This document shows positions 7,711 through 14,582 of a stretch of DNA of 64,000 nucleotides, in pieces. The DNA comes from Actinacidiphila glaucinigra (GTDB lineage Bacteria > Actinomycetota > Actinomycetes > Streptomycetales > Streptomycetaceae): assembly GCF_900188405.1 (NCBI RefSeq), contig NZ_FZOF01000001.1, forward strand, positions 372,001 to 436,000. Direction: 5' to 3'. Each line of letters opens with the position of its first letter. Position 1 is the stretch's first letter. Both the position numbers and the translations under genes were made by a program. Under the pieces are notes generated by a model that ran no database searches, was not told the origin of the DNA, and worked only from the letters and a program-made list of their open reading frames with translations.

Positions 7711-8136
7711 ATGGCGGCAGAGCCCGAGACGATGCCGCAGCGCGAGGATGTGCACGTTTGCGCGCTGTCGCACATCCCCGGCGCCCTGTCCGTGGTGCGC
7801 CGGCGGGTACGGGGCGTGCTGGCGGAGTGGGAGCTGTGCCCGGAGGTCGCCGAGGACGCGCTGCTGGTCATATCCGAGCTGACCACGAACGCGATCGTGC
7901 ACGCCGACGGCCCCGCCTCCCTGCGCATCTGCTGGACGGAGGTCGACGGGCACAGCGCCCTGCACATCGAGGTGACCGACTCGGGCCCGTCGGCCCGACC
8001 ATGCATGCCGGGGGGATCCACCGACCCGGACGAGCACGGCCGGGGCCTCGGCATCGTGGGCGCCCTCTCGACACGGCACGGCATCCGTGCCGACTGCGCC
8101 GGGTTCACCCGCTGGGCGGACCTGGTCACCGCCTGA
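7711..8136 (+). CDS. ATP-binding anti-sigma-like protein (HATPase_c, RsbW type)
   Basis: The 141-aa product is a stand-alone GHKL ATPase domain of the kind abundant in Streptomyces. The N box (VISELTTNAIVHA), the G1 box (EVTDSGP) and the G2 box (GRGLGIVGAL) are present. Such proteins are serine kinases or anti-sigma factors acting on anti-anti-sigma partners; no partner gene is adjacent. The ATG at 7711 is set by the excellent ribosome binding site GGGAGGAGG six bases upstream. It stands alone between divergent glycerol genes and the Mop gene. Confidence 0.85.
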   Translation: MAAEPETMPQREDVHVCALSHIPGALSVVRRRVRGVLAEWELCPEVAEDALLVISELTTNAIVHADGPASLRICWTEVDGHSALHIEVTDSGPSARPCMPGGSTDPDEHGRGLGIVGALSTRHGIRADCAGFTRWADLVTA

Positions 8137-8230
8137 GCCGCCGCCGGCGGGGCAGCACCGCCGCCCGGGCCCGGGGCGGGCGGCGGGTCGTTCCGCGCGG
8201 CGCGCCGCGGACGGGCTTACGGTGCCGCTC

Positions 8231-8653
8231 ATGGCACTGAGCATTCGCAACCAGATCGACGGCAAGGTCGCCTCGGTGGTTCCCGGCGAGGTGATGGCCG
8301 TGGTCACGGTCCGCCTCGACGGCGGGGGACCGGACTTCACGGCGGCCGTGACGGCCGAGGCCGTGCGGGAGCTCGGCATCATCCCCGGCGGCGGGGTGAC
8401 CGTGCTGATCAAGGCGACGGAGGTCTCCCTGGCGACGGCTCCGGCGCAGGGCATCAGCATCCGCAACCGCATCCCCGGGACCGTCACCGCAGTGACGTCG
8501 GGCGAGGCCATGGCGAGCGTGCGGGTCGCCTTCGGGGGCGGCCGCGAGCTGACCGCCGTGATCACCCGGGAGGCCCTCGACGAGCTGGGCGTCGCCGAGG
8601 GCGCCCAGGTCGTGGCGCTGGTCAAGGCGACCGACGTGTCGCTGGCGACCTGA
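8231..8653 (+). CDS. Double Mop (TOBE) molybdate-binding protein
   Basis: The 140-aa protein consists of two tandem TOBE/Mop repeats, roughly residues 3-67 and 74-139. Each starts with SIRN(Q/R)I-G, includes GE-MA-V-V and ends with LVKATDVSLAT or LIKATEVSLAT. Molbindins of this build bind molybdate or tungstate oxyanions at subunit interfaces and store or buffer them in the cytosol. No ModABC transporter or molybdenum cofactor gene is next to it. The spacing of 94 bp from the previous gene suggests its own promoter. Confidence 0.88.
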   Translation: MALSIRNQIDGKVASVVPGEVMAVVTVRLDGGGPDFTAAVTAEAVRELGIIPGGGVTVLIKATEVSLATAPAQGISIRNRIPGTVTAVTSGEAMASVRVAFGGGRELTAVITREALDELGVAEGAQVVALVKATDVSLAT

Positions 8654-8675
8654 GGACCGGGGTCCCGGCCGGGGC

Positions 8676-9695
8676 CTACCCGAGGTAGGCGGGAGCCAGT
8701 GCCGCCGTCATCATGCGGCGGGCCGAGCCGGTGCCGTCGGCGGGCACCGTCCACAGGTCCGCGCCGAAGTCGCCGGCGAGGGCGTAGACGACCGTGTGGT
8801 CGTCGCGCCAGACGACCTGGTCGTCGACGCTGCGCCGCTCGGCGAGCGGGGTCTCGCGCATGGTGGCCAGGTCCAGGACGTACAGCCGCCAGGGCGCGTC
8901 GGGGGAGAGGCCCTCGACGCGCTTCTTGAAGACCAGCCGGGTGCCGTCGGGTGAGAGCGAGGGGCACTCGACGTTGCTGCGCAGCGTCCGGACGGAGCGG
9001 GCCGCGACGTCGCCGCGGACGAGATAGGTGCGGCCGCCGGTGCCCAGGGTGGCGTAGAAGTGGGTGTCGTCGGAGAAGGTCACGCCCCAGAAGTTGACGT
9101 CGGCGGCGTGGTAGGGCCGGCCCTCCCGGGTGATCCGGAAGTCCTCCAGGTTCGCCACGAGGGCCCACGTTCGGGTGTCGAGGACGGAGGTACGGGTGGA
9201 GAAGTTCGTGCCCGCGTACGAGTCGCCCCCGACGAACACCGTCCAGGCGACCATGCGCCCGCTGGGCGATACCCGGGCCCGGGTGGGGATGCCCGCGAGG
9301 GGGAAGTGGCGCAGTTCGCGCAGCCGGGCGTCCAGCACGACGGCGCGGTAGGTGTCCTGGACGGCGCCCTTGACCGACTGCAGGCAGATGCCGGTGCCCG
9401 CGGCGGCGTAGAAGCGCAGGCACCTGACGTCGGAGGCGGTGCGCGCCGCCTCGGGGCTGCCGGCCGGCACGGTGGCGAGCTCGTCCCGGTGCGGGCCCCA
9501 CGCCATGTTGCGGAACACCATGCGGGGCGCGTCCGGCGCCAGCGTCACCGCCCCCGCCGTGACCGCGGGGCCGCCCGCCTGCGGGCGGTCCTTCTCCGCC
9601 GCGCGGTCGGCGGCGCGCAGCACGGACACGGCGGCGACCGCGGCCAGCGCCGCCACGGCGGCGAGCAGCACGAACAGACGGCTGCGGGTGTTCAT
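8676..9695 (-). CDS. Membrane-anchored TolB-like beta-propeller protein
   Basis: The 339-aa product begins with a short basic segment and one hydrophobic helix (LFVLLAAVAALAAVAAVSVL), so it is exported or membrane-anchored with the bulk outside. The remainder contains propeller-blade motifs typical of TolB/WD40-like repeats: ARVSPSGRMVAWTVF, LSPDGTRLVFKK and WRDDHTVVYAL. No enzyme residues can be assigned. It is the last gene of a three-gene minus-strand operon; it starts 20 bp after the MFS gene. A role in the same extracytoplasmic process as the phosphoesterase is inferred from the operon only. Confidence 0.8.
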   Translation of the reverse strand: MNTRSRLFVLLAAVAALAAVAAVSVLRAADRAAEKDRPQAGGPAVTAGAVTLAPDAPRMVFRNMAWGPHRDELATVPAGSPEAARTASDVRCLRFYAAAGTGICLQSVKGAVQDTYRAVVLDARLRELRHFPLAGIPTRARVSPSGRMVAWTVFVGGDSYAGTNFSTRTSVLDTRTWALVANLEDFRITREGRPYHAADVNFWGVTFSDDTHFYATLGTGGRTYLVRGDVAARSVRTLRSNVECPSLSPDGTRLVFKKRVEGLSPDAPWRLYVLDLATMRETPLAERRSVDDQVVWRDDHTVVYALAGDFGADLWTVPADGTGSARRMMTAALAPAYLG

Positions 9696-9715
9696 GGGGG
9701 GCCTTTCCTCGGGGG

Positions 9716-10981
9716 TCACTTGCTCGGCGCGGGACGCAGGTACACGGCGCAGACCGCGCACACCGTCAGCGCCAGCGCGGCGGTGGTCAGGGCCGTGCGG
9801 TCGCCCCAGGCCGTCCAGGCCGCGCCGAAGGCCAGGGAGGCGGCGAAGCGGGCCGTGGCCTGCCCGGTCTGGACGAGGGCGAGCCCGGCGCCGCGCAGCT
9901 CGTCGGGTACGGCGGTGGACGCGGCGGCCATCAGCACCCCGTCCGTGGCGGCGTAGAAGGCGCCGTGCAGCAGCAGGACGGCGTACGCCGGGCCGTGCGC
10001 GAGCAGCAGCCCGTACGCGGCGAGCAGGGCGACGTGCCCCGCCAGGAACATCCGCCAGCGGCCCATGCGGTCGGCCAGCCGCCCCAGCGGCATCGCGAGC
10101 AGCAGGAAGGCCGCCGCGGTGCCCAGGGGGAGCAGCGCGAACCAGCGGTCGGGGACGCCGAGACGGTGCTGGAGCAGCAGGTAGACGAAGGAGTCGCTGA
10201 CCGTCGACAGGCCCAGCAGCGTCGCGCAGACCGTCAGCCTCCGCACGTCCCGGCGGCGCAGCAGCGCCAGGGAGGCCCGCAGCGTCGGCCTGGGCGGGTC
10301 CGCGGACGCGGGAACGCCGGAGGCGGGGGCGGGAACCCCGCCGCGGCCGCCCGGCACGAAGAGCAGCAGCACCAGCACGCCCAGGGCGGCCACGCAGGAG
10401 CTCACCGTGAAGACGGCGTCGTACCCCTCGGCGGCCTGCCGCAGGATGAGGAACGCGACCAGCGGTCCCAGCAGCGCTCCGGCGGTGTCCATGGCGCGGT
10501 GCACGCCGAAGGCCCGCCCGCGCGTCTCCGGCGCCGAGGAGAGCGAGATCAGCGCGTCCCGCGGTGCGGTGCGCAGCCCCTTGCCGGTCCGGTCGACCGC
10601 GAGGACGGCACCGATCAGGGGCAGGCTGTGGACCAGGAGCAGCGCGGGCTTGCACACCGCCGACAGCCCGTAGCCGACGGCCGCCACGGCCTTGTGCCGG
10701 CCGCCGCCCCGGTCGGCGAGATGGCCGCCGACCAGCCGCACCAGCGCGCTGAAGCCGTTGTAGACGCCGTCGAGCAGGCCGAAGCCGAGCGGGGAGAGCC
10801 CGAGCCCGGCGACGAGGTAGAGGGGGAGCACCGCGGTGACCATCTCCGACGAGACGTCGGTGATCAGGCTGACGGTGCCCAGGACGAGGACGGTGGGGGC
10901 GACGGCGGTGGCCCGGGGCCCGGGACGCGACGCGTCCCGGACCTCGGTGCCGGCTCCGCCGCGGCTGTCCGCGACGTACAC
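9716..10981 (-). CDS. MFS transporter
   Basis: The 421-aa protein has about 12 hydrophobic segments and an MFS loop motif, DRTGKGLRTAPRDALIS, that characterises a subgroup of exporters in which RTGKGxRTxPRDALI is conserved. The substrate is not deducible. The GTG start at 10979-10981 lies 5 bp after the stop of the upstream phosphoesterase gene, so the genes are probably translationally coupled; the propeller gene follows after 20 bp. The grouping suggests movement of a product or substrate of the secreted phosphoesterase, which is inference. Confidence 0.88.
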   Translation of the reverse strand: MYVADSRGGAGTEVRDASRPGPRATAVAPTVLVLGTVSLITDVSSEMVTAVLPLYLVAGLGLSPLGFGLLDGVYNGFSALVRLVGGHLADRGGGRHKAVAAVGYGLSAVCKPALLLVHSLPLIGAVLAVDRTGKGLRTAPRDALISLSSAPETRGRAFGVHRAMDTAGALLGPLVAFLILRQAAEGYDAVFTVSSCVAALGVLVLLLFVPGGRGGVPAPASGVPASADPPRPTLRASLALLRRRDVRRLTVCATLLGLSTVSDSFVYLLLQHRLGVPDRWFALLPLGTAAAFLLLAMPLGRLADRMGRWRMFLAGHVALLAAYGLLLAHGPAYAVLLLHGAFYAATDGVLMAAASTAVPDELRGAGLALVQTGQATARFAASLAFGAAWTAWGDRTALTTAALALTVCAVCAVYLRPAPSK

Positions 10982-10986
10982 CGGCC

Positions 10987-11886
10987 TCAGCTCGCCCAGA
11001 TACCGGTGATGTCCGAGGCGGAGGCGGCGTTGCCCGCGTGCGTGCTCAGACCCGCCAGGTCCTCCAGCGTGCGGAGCACGTTGTAGTGGTTGTAGGTCGT
11101 CGCGGACGACGAACCGGCCTTGACCGGCTGGCCGTACAGCACGGTCGCGATCTTGTTGCCGCTCAGCCGGTTGTCCTCGTCGAAGGTGACGACGAGCAGG
11201 CTGTTGTGGGTCTTCGCCCAGGTCGCGTAGGCGCCCAGCTTGTTCTTCAGCCAGGTGTCACCGGTGGAGACCGAGCAGTCGTGCATGTCGCTGCACAGGT
11301 TCGGCGTGACGAAGGAGACCTTGGGCAGGGTGGTGAAGTCGGTCGGGAACTGCGCGAAGGTCTTCGCCGTCGAGGTCGGGACGTTGCTGAAGGCGAACCA
11401 CGGGTTGTGCTTGCGGGCGTAGGTGCCGCTGCTGCAGGTGGTCGAACCCTGGCTCGGCAGCGTCTCGTTGTAGCTGGCCCAGCTCTTGCCCGCGGCGATC
11501 AGCTCGGAGGCGAGGTTGGGCTTGGAGCTGAAGCCGGGGGTGTAGCAGCCGTCGTCGGTGACGCCCTGGTTGCCACCGGAGAAGATCTGCAGGTAGTTGG
11601 GCTGGCTCGGGTGCGTGACGCCGTACGACTGCGTCAGGTTGGCGCCGCCGGCCTTGAGCGTGTTGTTGATGTAGGGGGCGCTGGAGCTGCCGATGACCTG
11701 GTTGTAGGCGTGGTTCTCGAACATCACCACGACCACGTGGTCGGGGTTCGGCACGCTGCCGGCCGCGTGGGCGGTCTCGGAGCCGCCGAGCCCGGCCCAC
11801 AGGCCGAGGGAGGCGGCGGCGACGCCGAGGACGGAAGCGAGGGCGGTGACGGAGCGACGGGGACGGGGCAGGGACCAGCCGGACAC
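10987..11886 (-). CDS. Secreted phosphoesterase (acid phosphatase/phospholipase C-like)
   Basis: The 299-aa protein has a typical signal peptide (basic start, hydrophobic core ALASVLGVAAASLGLWAGL, AHAAG cleavage site). The mature part matches the alkaline-phosphatase-like phosphoesterase family PF04185: VVVVMFENHAYNQVIG with metal-binding residues, THPSQPNYLQIFSG, and VVTFDEDNRLSG near the end. Family members hydrolyse phosphomonoesters or phospholipids outside the cell. It heads an operon with an MFS transporter and a propeller protein. The upstream gap holds a perfect hairpin belonging to the preceding amidase gene. Confidence 0.88.
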   Translation of the reverse strand: MSGWSLPRPRRSVTALASVLGVAAASLGLWAGLGGSETAHAAGSVPNPDHVVVVMFENHAYNQVIGSSSAPYINNTLKAGGANLTQSYGVTHPSQPNYLQIFSGGNQGVTDDGCYTPGFSSKPNLASELIAAGKSWASYNETLPSQGSTTCSSGTYARKHNPWFAFSNVPTSTAKTFAQFPTDFTTLPKVSFVTPNLCSDMHDCSVSTGDTWLKNKLGAYATWAKTHNSLLVVTFDEDNRLSGNKIATVLYGQPVKAGSSSATTYNHYNVLRTLEDLAGLSTHAGNAASASDITGIWAS

Positions 11887-12024
11887 GGCGGACCTCCGGA
11901 AAGTGGGGGAGGGGAGTGGCGCCGCGCCAGGTTAGGAGGGGGCCGTGGACGTCCGAAGCGCCGCGGAAATGAAGGTCGGGGGAACGGTGCGTACGTTCTG
12001 GATCTTGAGGTCAAGCACAGGTAA

Positions 12025-12064
12025 AAGGGCCCGGGGAGCGCGAATTCGCGCTCCCCGGGCCCTT
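12025..12064. terminator. Perfect 40-bp palindromic terminator
   Basis: Arms of 18 bp beginning AAGGGCCCGGGGAGCGCG close on AATT with perfect complementarity. The hairpin lies 13 bp beyond the stop codon of the minus-strand amidase gene and upstream of the phosphoesterase operon on the same strand. It should stop transcripts from the amidase gene and insulate the operon. There is no long U-tract, as is usual in Streptomyces. Confidence 0.85.
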
Positions 12065-12076
12065 GCTGTCAGGACA

Positions 12077-14353
12077 TCACTTGACGTACGTGATGCCGTC
12101 CGTGGTGATCGCCGGCCGGCCGGAGGTGCCGACCACGACGATCTTCAGCGTGTGCTTGGCGCTGGTGCTCCAGGACTTGGACCAGATCGTCTGCCGGTAG
12201 GCGGTGGTGGAGGTCTTGAGGTCCACCGTCGCCGTCTTGACCCCGTCGACGTAGACGTACGCCTGGCCGGAGGTCGAGGCCCGGGAGACCACCCAGCCGA
12301 CCGAGCGGCCGGTGAACGTCCAGGTCAGGCTGGCGTTCTTCGAGGACGAGGTGTAGGACTTCCCGCCGAGGTAGCTGGTGCTGCTCTTCGTCGACCAGGT
12401 ACCGGACTTCGTCGCCGAGGTCTCCTGCAGGATCGCCGCCGTGCGGCTCACCGAGGCGGTGGTGTAGTTCCCGGCCGCGTCGGTGGCCTTCAGGCCGTAC
12501 GTGACCGCGGTGTTCACCTTGCCCGTGGTGCTCCACGAGGTGGTGGTCGGGCCGAAGGTGGCCGTGCTGGGGGCGGTCGCCGCGACGCTCTTGAGGGCGC
12601 CGGTGTCGGCGGCCTTCCAGGTCACGGAGACCGGCACGGAGGTGCTGGACACCGTGGCGTTGCGGATCTTCACGGAGGGGGCCGTGGTGAACGTCGGCTT
12701 GGTCGTGTCGCCGACCACGCTGTACGAACTCGCCGACGTCGCCGTCTTGTTGCTCATGTGCACCGCCCGCACGGTCACGGTGTGCCGGCCCGCGGCGACC
12801 GTGATCGGCGCGGAGGTGGCGGTGGCCTTGGCGGTGGCCGCGACCTTGCCGTCCACGAGCACCTCGAACCGCTTGATGACGGCGGTCGGGGTGCTCTCCG
12901 TCCACGAGACCGTCGCCGTGCCCTTGGTGTAGTACGAGGTCCCGGAGAGCGTGGCGCCCTTGACGCTGCTCAGCTTCGGCGCGGCGACGGCGGAGGCGTA
13001 CGTGCGGATCGTGCCCAGCTTGTCGTACAGGTTCTGGCCGGGGCACTCGGTCGCGAATCCGTCGCGGTGACCCGAGATGGGGTAGAACGCCTTGCCGTTG
13101 ACGGTCTGGCTTTTGGTGCCGGGGTTGGGGTCGATCTTCTTGAGGCCCAGCTTCCAGGTGGCGAGGGCGGAGACCGAGCCCAGCATCTGCGAGGTTATCG
13201 GCGTGGCCTTGGTGACCGTGTCGTCGGTCTGGTAGTAGCCGAGGACCGCGATGCCGGCCGATCCCGTGTTGTAACCGTAGGTCTGAGCACCGACGACGGG
13301 GCGGTCCACACCGCCGTAACGGCCCTCGAAGATCGTGCCGCACTTGTCGACGAGGAAGTTGTAGCCGATGTCGCGGTAGGGGTCGTCCTCCTTGGTGACG
13401 TGGTACGTGTAGATGCCGCGAATGATGCTCGGCGAGTCGGCGCAGCTGTAGTCGCCGCTGTGGGTATAGGGGTCGTACGTCGCCGCGTGGTGCACGAAGA
13501 CCACCTGCACCCCGTTGGGCGCGTAGTCCGGCTCCGTCTGCTCGCGGATGCTCTCGTCTGCACCCCATTCCTTGCGGGTGAGGATGTGAGGCTGGGGCAC
13601 GGTCGAGGTGGGCGGCGTGGACGCGGACGCCGTCGGGGAGCTCGTCGCGGGCGGGCTGCTGCTCGCCGGGGCGCTGCTGGCCGGGGCTGAGCTCTCCGTC
13701 GCGCTCGGCTCGGTGGTCGACGGCTCGGTCGTGGCCGGTTCGGTCGTCTCGGACGGCGACGCCGTCACCGTGGGATCCGCGGACGGCGACGCGGTGTCCT
13801 CGGCGTCGACGGCGAAGGCGGCGGGCGCCATCGCCACGTCGACGCTGCTCTTCTTGTCGCTCTCGCCGACCAGGGTGAGCTTCATCCCCTTCGGGAGGCC
13901 GGCCGCGCCCTTGTCGGAGCGGACGCGGGCCTGCACGCCGTCGGACCAGCCCACCCACAGCGGAGGGGTGCCACCGCGTCCCGCGCTCTCGGCGCCGGCG
14001 TCCGGCGCGTCATCGTTGTGCGTCTCGATGCCGAACCAGTCGGACCACTTGCCGGTCTTCTGTGTCCGGACCCGCAGCTGGACCGTGCCGTCCAGCTCCT
14101 CCTTCGGATCGTCCCAGGTCACGCCGAGCGTGCCGAACGCATCCGTGCGCTGCTGGGGCAGCTCCCGCTCTCCGCCGGTGCCCTTCAGTGCCAGAGCGTC
14201 CACCTGGGTCTTGACCGGCCCCTTCGAGGCCGCCGACGAGGCGGTCCCCTCCGGGCCGCTGGCCACGGACGCGGCGGTGATGACGCCGGCCCCTCCGAGT
14301 ACGACCGCCCCGATCGCGAGCCAGGCACGCCCGCGCAGACGTATTCGCCGCAT
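12077..14353 (-). CDS. Secreted N-acetylmuramoyl-L-alanine amidase (PGRP type)
   Basis: The 758-aa exported protein has a basic signal peptide (RRIRLRGRAWLAIG, hydrophobic VVLGGAGVITAA), an N-terminal domain of about 190 residues, a Ser/Thr/Pro/Glu-rich linker (about 200-265), a PGRP/Amidase_2 domain (about 270-455) and a beta-rich C-terminal half. Amidase zinc ligands are visible in VVFVHHAATYD, YPISGHRDGF and TECPG. It should cleave the bond between muramic acid and the stem peptide. The C-terminal half looks like Ig-like and wall- or carbohydrate-binding modules. The ATG at 14351-14353 follows a purine-rich ribosome binding site; a longer reading would lack one. Confidence 0.9.
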   Translation of the reverse strand: MRRIRLRGRAWLAIGAVVLGGAGVITAASVASGPEGTASSAASKGPVKTQVDALALKGTGGERELPQQRTDAFGTLGVTWDDPKEELDGTVQLRVRTQKTGKWSDWFGIETHNDDAPDAGAESAGRGGTPPLWVGWSDGVQARVRSDKGAAGLPKGMKLTLVGESDKKSSVDVAMAPAAFAVDAEDTASPSADPTVTASPSETTEPATTEPSTTEPSATESSAPASSAPASSSPPATSSPTASASTPPTSTVPQPHILTRKEWGADESIREQTEPDYAPNGVQVVFVHHAATYDPYTHSGDYSCADSPSIIRGIYTYHVTKEDDPYRDIGYNFLVDKCGTIFEGRYGGVDRPVVGAQTYGYNTGSAGIAVLGYYQTDDTVTKATPITSQMLGSVSALATWKLGLKKIDPNPGTKSQTVNGKAFYPISGHRDGFATECPGQNLYDKLGTIRTYASAVAAPKLSSVKGATLSGTSYYTKGTATVSWTESTPTAVIKRFEVLVDGKVAATAKATATSAPITVAAGRHTVTVRAVHMSNKTATSASSYSVVGDTTKPTFTTAPSVKIRNATVSSTSVPVSVTWKAADTGALKSVAATAPSTATFGPTTTSWSTTGKVNTAVTYGLKATDAAGNYTTASVSRTAAILQETSATKSGTWSTKSSTSYLGGKSYTSSSKNASLTWTFTGRSVGWVVSRASTSGQAYVYVDGVKTATVDLKTSTTAYRQTIWSKSWSTSAKHTLKIVVVGTSGRPAITTDGITYVK

Positions 14354-14582
14354 GTTCTCTTCCCCGCCCCGTCCCACCCCTGGGTAGCCGTGGGAACCAT
14401 TGGTTGATTTTTTAAACCTCAGAAACAGCAAGCGCTTTATACCAGAAGGGCCGGAGCGCGCTCACACCGCTGGACGATCACCGCGAAAACGGGCATAACG
14501 CCAGGTAACAGAGCCGGGGCCGGGCGGATACTCTCTCTAGGGCGGATCAGCCCAGCCGGGAGCACCGGGAAAGGCAGGCGGC
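14354..14582. promoter_or_regulatory. Divergent promoter region of amidase and glnE, AT-rich core
   Basis: This 229-bp gap contains an unusually AT-rich block at about 14400-14445, including a run of six T followed by AAACC and CGCTTTATACC. In a genome this rich in GC such a block normally marks promoters. It serves the minus-strand amidase gene and possibly glnE. Specific -35/-10 elements cannot be assigned with confidence. Confidence 0.45.
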
